From CBDCCV01 sp965215025 (GTDB taxonomy: Bacteria > Bacteroidota > Rhodothermia > Rhodothermales > Salinibacteraceae), in assembly GCA_965215025.1 (NCBI GenBank), contig CBDCCV010000001.1:496001-560000 (forward strand): DNA of 64,000 nucleotides, read 5' to 3'. A program made the position numbers and the translations under genes. The stretch's first letter is position 1. Every line of letters begins with the position of its first letter. The notes below the pieces were generated by a model that was not told where the DNA came from, did no database searches, and worked only from the letters and a program-made list of their open reading frames with translations. Shown here in pieces: positions 16,829-25,255 of this stretch.

Positions 16829-18496
16829 TCAGAGCGCGCTCAGGTGCCGGTGCATGAAGTGGACGGAGACGGACCCCTCGCCCACGGCCGAGGCCACGCG
16901 CTTGACGGACTCGTGCCGCACGTCGCCCGCGGCGAAGATGCCCGGCACGTTCGTCTCCAAAAGGAACGGCTCGCGCTCCAAAGGCCAGTCTTGCAGATGC
17001 GCTTGGCTCAGGTCGGGGCCGGTGAGGATGAAGCCCCGCTCGTCGCGCGCCACGACGCCATCGAGCCAGCCGGTGCGTGGGCGCGCGCCGATGAAGATGA
17101 ACAGGAAGCCGGCCTCGACCTCTTCGGTCCGGCCCCCCTCGCCCGTCTCGAGCGTGAGCCGTTGGAGATGGCCGTCGCCGTGGCAGGCGGCGACCTCGGT
17201 ACGCAAGCGCACCTCGATGTTCGCCGTGCCGGCGATGCGCTCGACGAGGTACTGGCTCATCTTCTTTTCGATGGACGCCGAGCGCACGAGCATCACCACG
17301 CGCTCGGCGTACGCGGCGAAGTACACGGCCGCCTGCCCCGCCGAGTTGCCCGCGCCGACGATGTACACGGTTTCTCCTTTGCAGCTGATGGCCTCGGTCA
17401 TGGCCGCGCCGTAGTACACGCCGCGCCCGGTAAGCGCCTCGGCGCCGGGCACGTCCAGGCGGCGCCAGCTTACGCCCACGGCCAGCATGAGCGCGTGCGT
17501 GGCGAGCGCGCTGCCATCAGAGAGCGTGAGCTTCTTGTACGGGCCGTCAAGCGTGAGGCGCTCGACTTCTTGCGGCGCCAGGATCTCCACGCCGAAGCGC
17601 CGCGCCTGCGCCGTGGCCCGCCGCGCGAGGTCCGCCCCCGAGAGGCCCGACGGGAAGCCGAGGTAGTTCTCGATCCGGCTCGACGTGCCGGCCTGCCCGC
17701 CGGTGGCCTCGCCCTCGACGAGGACGGTGGACAACCCCTCGGAGGCGCCGTAGACGGCCGTGGCCAGCCCCGCCGGCCCGCCGCCCACGATGGCCAGCTC
17801 GTAGAACTCGGCCTCCGCCCGCGTCGAGAGGCCGACGTGCGCGGCGAGATCCGCAAGCTGAGGCCGCACGAGCTTCTCGCCGTCGGGGAAGAGGACGAGC
17901 GGGAGCGGCGCGGCCTCGCCCTCAGCCTGCCCGTTCACCTGGGCGGCCAAGCGGCAGGCTTCTTCGGAGGTCTCCACATCTAAAAACTCGTAGGGCACCT
18001 GGCTGCGCGCGAGGAAGTCCTTGACGCGGTGCGCCTCGGCTGACCAGCGGTGGCCCACCACGCGCACGCCGCCATAGCCGGGCCGGTAGGCCGCGCGCCA
18101 ATCGCTCAAGAGATCGTCCAGGACGGGGTAGAGCTTTTCCTCGGGCGGGTCCCACGGCTTCATCAGGTAGTAGTCCGCGTGCGACTCGTTGATGGCGCTG
18201 ATGGCCGCCGAGGTATCCGCGTAGGCGGTCAGGAGTGCGCGCTTGCTCTCCGGAAACACCTGCATGGCCTCTTTGATGAAGGCCACGCCGCTGAGGCCGG
18301 GCATCCGCTGATCGGAGAGGAAAAGCGCCACGGCGTCGCCGCGCGTTTTGAGTTCCTGCACGACGTCTAGGGCTTCCTGACCCGAGCCGGCGCGCAGGAC
18401 GCGGTAGTCCTCGCCGTAGTGCCGCCGGAGGTCACGCGCGATGGCGCGCAGCACCTGCGGGTCGTCGTCTACGGCGAGGATGACGGGCTTGGGCAT
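16829..18496 (-). CDS. Response-regulator receiver fused to thioredoxin-reductase-like FAD module
   Basis: 555 residues. Receiver domain 1-125 with acidic pocket VDDD (9-12), phospho-acceptor D62 (FLSDQRMPG) and K113 (YLMKPWDP). A thioredoxin-like region without CxxC follows (about 140-225), then FAD/NAD(P) domains (GGGPAG 238-243; GAGNSAG). The thioredoxin-reductase CATC is replaced by GAAMTEAISC with a single C372. The architecture matches proteins annotated as fused response regulator/thioredoxin-disulfide reductase. The probable kinase is the cNMP-histidine kinase at 6325-7728. The output is probably redox chemistry controlled by phosphorylation; no DNA-binding domain is present. Confidence 0.9.
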   Translation of the reverse strand: MPKPVILAVDDDPQVLRAIARDLRRHYGEDYRVLRAGSGQEALDVVQELKTRGDAVALFLSDQRMPGLSGVAFIKEAMQVFPESKRALLTAYADTSAAISAINESHADYYLMKPWDPPEEKLYPVLDDLLSDWRAAYRPGYGGVRVVGHRWSAEAHRVKDFLARSQVPYEFLDVETSEEACRLAAQVNGQAEGEAAPLPLVLFPDGEKLVRPQLADLAAHVGLSTRAEAEFYELAIVGGGPAGLATAVYGASEGLSTVLVEGEATGGQAGTSSRIENYLGFPSGLSGADLARRATAQARRFGVEILAPQEVERLTLDGPYKKLTLSDGSALATHALMLAVGVSWRRLDVPGAEALTGRGVYYGAAMTEAISCKGETVYIVGAGNSAGQAAVYFAAYAERVVMLVRSASIEKKMSQYLVERIAGTANIEVRLRTEVAACHGDGHLQRLTLETGEGGRTEEVEAGFLFIFIGARPRTGWLDGVVARDERGFILTGPDLSQAHLQDWPLEREPFLLETNVPGIFAAGDVRHESVKRVASAVGEGSVSVHFMHRHLSAL

Positions 18497-18519
18497 TTTT
18501 TCTTTAGCGTCGGGGAGGC

Positions 18520-18581
18520 GTAGGGGCTTGATGCATCAAGCCCTGCAACGGTGGGCATCGGGGTTTAATGAATCAAGCCGC
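18520..18581. repeat. GTAGGGGCTTGATG palindrome plus a degenerate second copy
   Basis: GTAGGGGCTTGATG followed by its near reverse complement occupies 18520-18545. A decayed copy (GGGGTTTAATGAATCAAGCC, about 18560-18579) follows and contains the stop codon of the PH-domain gene (18573-18575). The same palindrome family occurs at 43250-43277. Confidence 0.75.
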
Positions 18582-19151
18582 GACGGGGCGTTGCTCGGAC
18601 GCAGCGCGCTTGGCGTGGCGGCGCAGGGCGGCGAGGAGGGCCTCGGGCCGCTCGGCGCTCAGGATCAGCGCGTAGCCCTCCGTGGTGGGGATGTGGAGCA
18701 CACGTTCTTTCTCCGTGACGAAGAGCAGCGCATTCTCCCGGTTGCGCAGCCAGAACCAGCCGGCCTGGTAGCCCGGCACGCTGAGGCCGTTGGTACGCAG
18801 CGTCGGCCACAGCGCGCCGTCGAGATTGGTGATCTGCGCTCCGCCGAGGCGCAGTTTTTCGAGCGAGATCGCCCGCCCGTAGAGCGCGCCGTTTCGGATG
18901 CGCAGGTCTTCGGGCGAGACCTCGAAGCGGCCGTGGTGGGCGCTGTGTGCGGCGTAAGCAAACAGCGCTGCCATGCCAAGCGAAAGCAGCACGCACGCCG
19001 TGACGATCCCCGTTACCCACATACTATCCTCCGGGTACAGCGCGAAGGGGAGTGCAACAGCGAGGGCTAAAACAGCGAGCAGCGCGGCTAAGAGCCGGAG
19101 CCTCCGCACAGCGCTTTGCGCGGCGGGCACTTGGCGAAACGTCTCGGCCAT
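18573..19151 (-). CDS. Membrane protein with bacterial PH-like domain
   Basis: 192 residues. Two hydrophobic helices (about 20-40 and 47-70) are followed by a soluble beta-rich domain (FEVSPEDLRIRNGALYGRAISLEKL, LWPTLRTNGLSVPGYQAGWFWL, LFVTEKERVLHIPTTEGYALILS), the pattern of bacterial pleckstrin-homology-like (PF10882-type) proteins. The function of this family is unknown. The TGA stop lies in a repeat copy. Confidence 0.75.
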   Translation of the reverse strand: MAETFRQVPAAQSAVRRLRLLAALLAVLALAVALPFALYPEDSMWVTGIVTACVLLSLGMAALFAYAAHSAHHGRFEVSPEDLRIRNGALYGRAISLEKLRLGGAQITNLDGALWPTLRTNGLSVPGYQAGWFWLRNRENALLFVTEKERVLHIPTTEGYALILSAERPEALLAALRRHAKRAASEQRPVAA

Positions 19152-19184
19152 AACGTCTCCAGGTTGGGGCGACGGAGCGGATAC

Positions 19185-20162
19185 TCAAGCGCGGACGTTC
19201 GCGCTGGCAGGGTGGTGCGGCGCGGGATGCTCCTCCCACTCTAACGCCTCCCGGTTCCACCCGCCTAGGTCGGCGGCGGCGGCGTAGGTGCTTTCGAGGA
19301 AAGCCAGCAGCGCGGCGTCCGGCGCGGCGGCCTGCTGGACATCCTCGTACAGTAACGCGAACTCGCCCAAGTCTTTGCTGTAACGCGCGGCGTCGGGGCG
19401 CGCGTCGGCTTCGCGGAAGCCGTCCGGCTCAGGGTAAGCATACGAATAAAAAACGGGCTGCGGATGCGGCGTGCCGCCTGGCCAGAAGCCCGCGCTCGAC
19501 ACCTCGTGCGAGTACGCCTCGCGCGCGACCCAGTCCGGCAGGCCAGGGATGCCGGCGGGGTGCTCCGGCGCCGGGCGCCCCGAGAAGCGCGTCAGGGCCA
19601 GGTCGAAGCTGCCCCAGAAGAAGTGCACCGGACTGGACTTCCCCACAAAGCCGGCGCGGAACTGCTTAAAGACGCGGTCCATCTGTACGAGCGCGCGCCC
19701 GAAGCGCTCCACCGCCGCCGCGTCGTAATCCGCGTGGTGGTCGTCTTCGTCAAAGGGCGTGGCGTCCTCGACCTCGTTCGGCGTGGTGCGGATGCGGACG
19801 CCGAGGCCGAGCGCGTCGAGGCGCGCCATCACCTCGGCGTAGAAGTCGGCCACCGAGCGCGGCTGGAGGTTTATCTCGGCCTCGGCGCCGGTGCTCGTCT
19901 GCACGAGAAGCTGGTGGTTGAGGAAGTCGAAGTCGATCTGAAAGACGCGGCTCCCGTGGGCGATGGGCGAGGTGGTCAAGCCGCGCGGCGTGACGTAGAG
20001 CGGCACGTGCCACGAGTGGTTCACCCACGGGGTGAGGACGAGGCGGACCTTCCCTACAACCTGCGTCCAGCGGTGGAGCGTCTCGCAGGTGCCCTGCCAC
20101 GCGTCAAAAGACGGCAGCTCCGGCCACGGGTTGGCGTTGGAGTTTTTCTCGTTCCAATCCAC
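19185..20162 (-). CDS. DUF5996 family protein
   Basis: 325 residues with a GTG start at 20162, supported by a strong GGAGGTG 5 bases upstream. The opening WPELPSFDAWQGTCETLHRWTQ and the repeated aromatic/His motifs (WVNHSWHVPLYVTPRGL, SPVHFFWGSFDLALTRFSGR, EAYSHEVSSAGFWPGG) match the DUF5996 family. The many conserved His, Trp and Asp suggest an enzyme, but no activity is established. It lies beside stress and iron-storage-like genes. Confidence 0.88.
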   Translation of the reverse strand: MDWNEKNSNANPWPELPSFDAWQGTCETLHRWTQVVGKVRLVLTPWVNHSWHVPLYVTPRGLTTSPIAHGSRVFQIDFDFLNHQLLVQTSTGAEAEINLQPRSVADFYAEVMARLDALGLGVRIRTTPNEVEDATPFDEDDHHADYDAAAVERFGRALVQMDRVFKQFRAGFVGKSSPVHFFWGSFDLALTRFSGRPAPEHPAGIPGLPDWVAREAYSHEVSSAGFWPGGTPHPQPVFYSYAYPEPDGFREADARPDAARYSKDLGEFALLYEDVQQAAAPDAALLAFLESTYAAAADLGGWNREALEWEEHPAPHHPASANVRA

Positions 20163-20290
20163 GCGGGCACCTCCGTCCGGTTAGGTGAAGCGGTTGAGCC
20201 TTTCTCAAAACGCGAGGCGCACCGGCGCGTCGTCGTCCGTCTACCATCGTCCGTCGGTCGCCTCGCCGCTGCGACAGCCGGGCGGACGGC
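20163..20290. repeat. Spacer with a single arm of the GACGACGGACGA family
   Basis: Positions about 20228-20260 read CGTCGTCGTCCGTC, then TACCATCGTCCGTCGGTCG, which matches one arm of the repeat seen at 26561-26589 and 60175-60203. The complementary arm is not present, so this is a partial or eroded copy. The rest of the spacer shows only the ribosome binding site of the gene at 20162. Confidence 0.6.
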
Positions 20291-20740
20291 TCAGCGGCGG
20301 GCGAGGCCGCGCAGGAGCTTCTCGGTCTCTTCGCGGTGCTTGGTCTCGTCCGAGATCAAGGTATCGATGTCCGAGGCGAAGCCGTAGTCGCCAAAGGCCT
20401 CGGCCTGGCGACGGACCTTGACGTAGCGCTCCACGGCGCCCGATTCGGCCTCGAGCACTTGGCGGAGCATCCCCTCCTCGTCCTCGGCCACGTCGAAGGC
20501 GGCTGGCTCGGTGGTGGGCGTGCCGCCGAGCGCGGTGATCTTCTCGGCCAGGAGCTGCGCGTGTCCCAATTCGTCGGGGATCTCGTCGGCGAAGAAGCTC
20601 TTGAGGAGCGGGCGGTGGATGCCGGTGACCATCGCCGCGTAGCTCGTGTACATCAAGACGGCCTGGTACTCGTAGGCGAGGGCGTCGTTGAGGCTCTCGA
20701 TGAGTTCTTCTTTGCTCACGTTCTGCGCGTCGTCGGCCAT
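20291..20740 (-). CDS. Ferritin-like/bacterioferritin-family protein
   Basis: 149 residues predicted as a four-helix bundle. Diiron-type ligands are visible in helix pairs: Glu in LAYEYQAVLMYTSYA, ExxH in PDELGHAQLL, Glu in EAESGAVERYV, and ExxH-like DETKHREETEKLL. This is the ferritin-like superfamily (bacterioferritin or DNA-protection type). Probable role: iron storage or peroxide detoxification, in keeping with the peroxiredoxin-like gene upstream in the run. A heme-binding Met cannot be assigned. Confidence 0.85.
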   Translation of the reverse strand: MADDAQNVSKEELIESLNDALAYEYQAVLMYTSYAAMVTGIHRPLLKSFFADEIPDELGHAQLLAEKITALGGTPTTEPAAFDVAEDEEGMLRQVLEAESGAVERYVKVRRQAEAFGDYGFASDIDTLISDETKHREETEKLLRGLARR

Positions 20741-20820
20741 GATCTCTTTCCGGAATGCGGGTGGGTGATGACGGGTGCGGAGGGGCCGCTTTTCTCTTAC
20801 CCCGGCGGGCGCTTACGGAT

Positions 20821-21471
20821 TCACGCGCTGCCGTCTTCCGCGGAGGCCTTCGGCTCGAACTGGTCCACGGCGCCGGCCATCCGCACGAACACCTCTTTCC
20901 AGGAGGCGCCGTAGGGGTAGAACTGCTTTTTCTGGCCGTCGTCCCACTTATGGCGCATCTCGGGCGTATCGATTTTATAATCCGGCCGCACCTTCTTCGT
21001 CACCTCGCGCAGGTCCTGGTGTAGCTCGGCGGTGGAGGGGCGGCCCCAGTACCAGTAGCCGTTGTAGATCTTAAAAATCTTCAGCCCCGGCTCCAGGACG
21101 AACGTGTGGGGGATGACGGGGAGGTGCTCCTCGTCGGTGTACTCGGTGATCTGGAGGTCTTCGGGGATGCGCCGCTCTTTGTCGAAGAGGAAGGGCCAGT
21201 CGGCGCCGACGCCCAGGCGCAGGTCGTTGACCTCGACGAGGCTGTCGTCGGTGGTGATGGAGACGAGGCGGGTGAAGCCCACGGCGCACTGCCGGCTAAA
21301 GGGCACGAGCTGATGGAGCTGCTGCCGGTCCTTGGGGCAATAGAGGCCGCGGTGGAGCGTAAGCACCATCGGGTCCTGGCCTTGGAGCAGGGAGAGCTTG
21401 CGTTTGGTGCCCGTGTGGTCGGGCAACTCGTAGTCGGGGAAGGTGGCGCCTTCTTGGATGTCTGCGCGCAT
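20821..21471 (-). CDS. Peroxiredoxin-like (AhpC/TSA) redoxin
   Basis: 216 residues with a thioredoxin fold: FPDYELPDHTGTKRKLSLLQG, then LHRGLYCPKDRQQLHQL, in which Cys sits at the peroxidatic position of the AhpC/TSA family (LYCP replaces the common P-x-x-x-T/S-x-x-C). FLFDKERRIPEDLQI and VIPHTFVLEPGLKIFKIYNGYWYWGRP complete the fold. A resolving cysteine is not obvious, so a 1-Cys mechanism is likely. Neighbours are a ferritin-like protein and a cNMP-FAD oxidoreductase 37 bp upstream in the run. Confidence 0.82.
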   Translation of the reverse strand: MRADIQEGATFPDYELPDHTGTKRKLSLLQGQDPMVLTLHRGLYCPKDRQQLHQLVPFSRQCAVGFTRLVSITTDDSLVEVNDLRLGVGADWPFLFDKERRIPEDLQITEYTDEEHLPVIPHTFVLEPGLKIFKIYNGYWYWGRPSTAELHQDLREVTKKVRPDYKIDTPEMRHKWDDGQKKQFYPYGASWKEVFVRMAGAVDQFEPKASAEDGSA

Positions 21472-21508
21472 GGCTTTGGGTGGGTTGGGTGTGTGGGGAT
21501 GAGAGCGG

Positions 21509-23263
21509 TCAGGCGAGGTGCTCGTGGATGAGCGTGACGGCCATGGACCCCTCGCCCACGGCCGAGGCCACGCGCTTGGTGGACCCCGCGCGCACGTCGC
21601 CCACGGCGAAGACGCCGGGCCGGCTGGACTCGAGCGTGCCGGGCGTGCCGCCGGCTTCGCTGCCGCCGGTTTCGCTGCCGCCGGCGGTCGTGGCCTCTGC
21701 GCCGGTGAGGACGAACCCGTCGGCGTCGAGCCGGAGCCGCTCGCCGAGCCAGCCCGTGTTCGGCTCGGCCCCGATCATGAGGAAGAGGTTTTCGATGGCG
21801 CGCGTCTCCTCCGGGCCGCCGCGCTGGCGCCAGGTCACCTGCCGCAGCCACTCGTCGCCCTCCAGGGCCGTCACCTCCGTCCGGCAGTGCAGCGCGATGT
21901 TCTGCGCGGCCTCGATGCGGCGGACGAGGTAGTCGCTCATCGAGGCGGCCAGGCCATCTGAGCGGACGAGCACGTGGACGCGGGACGCCCGCCGGGAGAG
22001 GAAGACGGCGGCCTGCCCGGCCGAGTTGCCGCCGCCCACGACGGCCACCTCGCGCCCGTCGCACAGCCCGGCCTCGACGGCGGTGGCGGCGTAGTGCACC
22101 CCGCTGCCCTCGAAGCGCTCGAGGTTCTCCAGCGCCAGGCGGCGGTAGCGCGCCCCGGTGGCGATGACCACGGCGCGCGCCTCCACCGGCGCGCCGTCTT
22201 CTACGCGCAGCCGGTACGGCCCGCCGCCGCCGGCCTGCGGCTCCAGGGCCGTGACGCGGCGCGGCAGCGCGAGCGTCGCGCCGAACTTCTGCGCCTGCAC
22301 CTGCGCGCGTCCGGCCAGCTCCTGCCCGCTCACGCCGGCGGGGAAGCCCAGGTAGTTCTCGATGCGGCTGCTGGTGGAGGCCTGCCCGCCGGGCGCCTCG
22401 GCCTCGAGGATGACGGTGCGCAGCCCTTCGCTCGCCGCGTAGACGGCCGCCGCCAGCCCGGCCGGCCCCGCCCCCACGACGGCCACGTCGTACGTCACGC
22501 CGGGGTCCGGCTCCTCCGTCAGCCCGAGGCGCTGGGCCACCTCGGCGATGCTCGGGCTGCGCAGCACCACGCCGCCGGGGCAGACGACCGCCGGCATGTC
22601 GGCCCGGCTGGCGTCGTGGCGGGCCAGGAGCGCCGCCGCCTCCTCGTCCGACGGCTCCTCGGCGCCCGTGTGCAGCACGCGGTGCGGGTAGCCGTTGCGG
22701 TGCAGAAAACCCCGGACGCGCAGCAGCCCGCCCGAGCCGCGCGGCCCGACGAGCGTGACGCCGCCCTGCTCGTTCTCGATGAAGCCGACGCGCCGGGCGA
22801 TGAAGGCGCGCATCACCACGTCCCCGATGTCCGGCTCGGCGGCCAGCAGCGCGCGGAAGCTGCGGCGGTCGATGCGGATGACCTCTCCGTCAACCCCCAT
22901 CCGCCCGCCGACGAGGATCTCGCGGTCGTTGAAGAGGTCCAGCTCGCCGGTGAAGTTGTGCTCGCCGTGCACCGTGAAGACGCGCGGCTGGCCGTCCGTG
23001 CCCTGGTCGTAGATCTCGATGTGGCCCGCCAGGACGATGAAGAAGTCCACGCTGCGCTCGCCGCGCTCGAACAGCAGCGTGCCGGCGGGCAGGCGCTCGG
23101 CCCGCCCGAACCGCGAGGCCCGCGCGATCTGCTCGTCCGTCAGCTTCGGGAAGGCCACCTGCGCGTCGGCGCCCGCGTAGGCCTCCGCCGTGTGCGCGGC
23201 GTCGGTCCACGGCGGGTCCGCCTGGGGACGCTCCGTATCCGTCATGGCGCTTTTGTCTGGCAT
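21509..23263 (-). CDS. cNMP-binding, thioredoxin-fold, FAD-dependent oxidoreductase (third paralogue)
   Basis: 584 residues from the ATG at 23263, with a second ATG at 23245. Domains: cNMP-binding (about 40-155, LPAGTLLFERGERSVDFFIVL), a thioredoxin-like region (165-250) with no CxxC, and FAD/NAD(P) module (GAGPAG 264-269; GGGNSAG 410-416). The thioredoxin-reductase CATC site reads YAATAVEAGLC, leaving only C401. The C-terminal GDVRAGSTKRVASAVGEGS is shared with the two paralogues. A low-complexity insert GGSETGGSEAGG lies near residue 550. It is followed by a peroxiredoxin-like gene after 37 bp, which may be its redox partner. Confidence 0.88.
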   Translation of the reverse strand: MPDKSAMTDTERPQADPPWTDAAHTAEAYAGADAQVAFPKLTDEQIARASRFGRAERLPAGTLLFERGERSVDFFIVLAGHIEIYDQGTDGQPRVFTVHGEHNFTGELDLFNDREILVGGRMGVDGEVIRIDRRSFRALLAAEPDIGDVVMRAFIARRVGFIENEQGGVTLVGPRGSGGLLRVRGFLHRNGYPHRVLHTGAEEPSDEEAAALLARHDASRADMPAVVCPGGVVLRSPSIAEVAQRLGLTEEPDPGVTYDVAVVGAGPAGLAAAVYAASEGLRTVILEAEAPGGQASTSSRIENYLGFPAGVSGQELAGRAQVQAQKFGATLALPRRVTALEPQAGGGGPYRLRVEDGAPVEARAVVIATGARYRRLALENLERFEGSGVHYAATAVEAGLCDGREVAVVGGGNSAGQAAVFLSRRASRVHVLVRSDGLAASMSDYLVRRIEAAQNIALHCRTEVTALEGDEWLRQVTWRQRGGPEETRAIENLFLMIGAEPNTGWLGERLRLDADGFVLTGAEATTAGGSETGGSEAGGTPGTLESSRPGVFAVGDVRAGSTKRVASAVGEGSMAVTLIHEHLA

Positions 23264-23321
23264 GGGGTTCACGTTTAGCCTGGGGGGTTTGGCGCCTGTT
23301 GCTCGCGTTCGGCCTCTTCTG

Positions 23322-24863
23322 CTACTCCTCCGCCGAGGCGGCCTGCCGCTCCTCGCGCAATGCGGCGTCGATGGCGCGGCCGATGGCCCCCGGCTCGAAG
23401 TCGCCTCGGTAGCGCGTGCCGTCAATGAAAAGGTTCGAGGTGCGGCGCACGCCCGAGCGCACGCCGGCGCTGCGGTCCTCGTGGACGCGGCCGAGGTGCG
23501 CGTGCGCGGCGAGGTCTTCGGCAAAGCGCTCGGCGTCGAGGCCGAGGTCGTCGGCGTAGCGGCGGAGGTCGGCGTCCGTGAGGCGGTCTTGATGGCTGAA
23601 GAGGTGGTCGTGCATCTCCCAGAACTGGCCTTGCGCGCCGGCCGCCTCGGCGGCCTCGGCGGCGCGCTCGGCGTGCGGGTGGCGGCGCGAGAGCGGGAGG
23701 TGGCGGAAGACGTAGGCCACCTCATCCTCGCCCCGGCGGCCGAGCAGGCGCTGCACGGCCAGGTGAATCTGCCGGCTGCGCGGGCACTCGTAGTCGCCGT
23801 ACTGCGTGAGGACGACGGGCGCCCTCTCGGGGCCGCGCCAGTGGTCGCGCTCTTTAGCGGGCGGCGGCGTGAGCTTGGCGCCGTCGCGGCTGCCTTGCGA
23901 CCAGGCCGGCGTGCCGGGGCGGAAGGCGCCGGGCTGCCCGGCGTAGCGGCCAAAGAGCCACTCGCGCCAGGTGAGTTCGAGCTGCCCGCAGTCGCGGTCG
24001 GGGAAGCGGTCATCGCGCGTCTGCGCGTAGTTGAGGATGCCCACCAGGAGGACGCCGCCCACGGTATTCCCCAGGACGACGGCCGAGAAGAACGCCGCGC
24101 TTTCGCCGACGCTTGCCAGCCCTTGGAAGGCGAGGTAGGCCACCTCGCACGCGCCGATGATGCAGTGGAAGAGGTCGGCCGAGGGGATGAGCAGCATCAG
24201 CACGAAGACGGTGAGAAAGCGCGTGGTGGTCTCGCGGGCGGCGTGGTTGAGCCAGACCATCGAGGCGACGATCCACCCGGCAAAGACGCCTTTCCAGAAG
24301 AGGTCCCACCAGGGCACCTCCAGAGCGTGCTCGCCAAACGAGCGCGCGGCGGCGGCGGCCTCCGCGTTGAAGACGCCGGTGACGCTCAGGACGTAGGCCA
24401 GGCCCACGGCGCCGAGGACGTTCGCCACGAGCACGATGCCCCAGATGCGCAAGAGCAACGGCACGCTGGCGATGCGCGTGAGGACGAGCGTGACGGGCGT
24501 GAGCGTGTTCTCGGTAAAGAGCTGGTAGCGCCCGCCCACGATGAGCAGAAAGCCCAGCGGATAAAGCAGGTTGCCCACCAGGCCCGACGGGTCCATCCCC
24601 TCGGTGGCGCCCGTGAGCGCCGCGCGCGCCACGAACGAGAGGCCAATCGAAAAGCCCGCCGCCAGCCCGCTCAGGAAGAGGAGCCGCGCGGGGCGCTCGA
24701 ACTCCTCATCGGCGGTGGCGACGATGCGCTGGAAGATCTCATCCGTAGAAAAAAGATCGCGCACGGCCTTGCCCGCCGCCGGCGCGCCGCTGTGCGACTG
24801 GTCCAGGACGGCGCGCATCTCGTCTTGCGATGCGCCACGCCGGGGGTGGTCGTTCTGCTTCAT
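23322..24863 (-). CDS. Formate/nitrite-transporter-family channel fused to DsbA-like thioredoxin domain
   Basis: 513 residues. Residues about 35-285 form six membrane helices of the FNT family (GRYQLFTENTLTPVTLVLTR, LFHCIIGACEVAYLAF, VLGNTVGGVLLVGILNYA). After a Pro/Gly-rich linker, residues about 335-505 form a DsbA-like domain: VVLTQYGDYECPRSRQIHLAVQ, HLPLSRRHPHAERAAEAAEAAGAQG, FWEMHDHLFSH, and the cis-Pro region RRTSNLFIDGTRYRGDF. The active site is C360-P-R-S363 rather than CxxC, so disulfide oxidase activity is doubtful. Similar domains are known as fusions on NhaA antiporters. The transported ion and the role of the redox domain are unknown. Confidence 0.9.
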   Translation of the reverse strand: MKQNDHPRRGASQDEMRAVLDQSHSGAPAAGKAVRDLFSTDEIFQRIVATADEEFERPARLLFLSGLAAGFSIGLSFVARAALTGATEGMDPSGLVGNLLYPLGFLLIVGGRYQLFTENTLTPVTLVLTRIASVPLLLRIWGIVLVANVLGAVGLAYVLSVTGVFNAEAAAAARSFGEHALEVPWWDLFWKGVFAGWIVASMVWLNHAARETTTRFLTVFVLMLLIPSADLFHCIIGACEVAYLAFQGLASVGESAAFFSAVVLGNTVGGVLLVGILNYAQTRDDRFPDRDCGQLELTWREWLFGRYAGQPGAFRPGTPAWSQGSRDGAKLTPPPAKERDHWRGPERAPVVLTQYGDYECPRSRQIHLAVQRLLGRRGEDEVAYVFRHLPLSRRHPHAERAAEAAEAAGAQGQFWEMHDHLFSHQDRLTDADLRRYADDLGLDAERFAEDLAAHAHLGRVHEDRSAGVRSGVRRTSNLFIDGTRYRGDFEPGAIGRAIDAALREERQAASAEE

Positions 24864-24892
24864 CGGCGTTTTTTATGGCTTGGGGTAAACCA

Positions 24893-24930
24893 AGGAGACT
24901 CCCCTCCTGTCCCGGCACCGGGGAGGGGAA
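24893..24930. repeat. Inverted repeat with GGAGACTCCCCTCCTG
   Basis: CCCCTCC and GGGGAGGGG arms surround a short GC-rich loop between the GNAT and FNT genes. The opening string GGAGACTCCCCTCCTG recurs at about 45207-45222. No T-run follows on the transcribed strand. Confidence 0.6.
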
Positions 24931-24967
24931 CGCGATCTCTGACGTTGTTCTCGTCTATCAAACCGCC

Positions 24968-25255
24968 TCAGAGGAGGAGGTCGTGGTACTCCGGATGCCG
25001 CTCCAGGTAGGCGCGGACGAACGGGCACAGCGGCACGACGGTTAGCCCCTCGGCCCGCGCGTAGTCGAGCGCCGTGCGCGTCAGCGCATTGGCGATGCCT
25101 CGGCCCTCGAGCGCCTCGGGCACCTCGGTGTGGGTGAAGACGATGCGGTCCCCCGCGCGCAAGTACGCCGAGGTCGCGCGCTGGCCTTCGACCTCGGCCT
25201 CGAAGCGGCGCTCGGTCTCGTTATTCGTCACCGTGATGCTGCTGCCGTCCGTCAT
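24968..25255 (-). CDS. GNAT-family N-acetyltransferase (YjdJ-like)
   Basis: 95 residues, the small single-domain GNAT type. FTHTEVPEALEGRGIANALTR carries the acetyl-CoA-binding R/Q-x-x-G-x-G/A-like loop, and the C-terminus VPLCPFVRAYLERHPEY is the typical end of YjdJ-like proteins. The substrate is unknown. Confidence 0.9.
   Translation of the reverse strand: MTDGSSITVTNNETERRFEAEVEGQRATSAYLRAGDRIVFTHTEVPEALEGRGIANALTRTALDYARAEGLTVVPLCPFVRAYLERHPEYHDLLL

Noticed and set aside
10885..23263. Naming the three FAD proteins trxB
   Set aside because: None has the CxxC redox centre needed for thioredoxin reductase activity.
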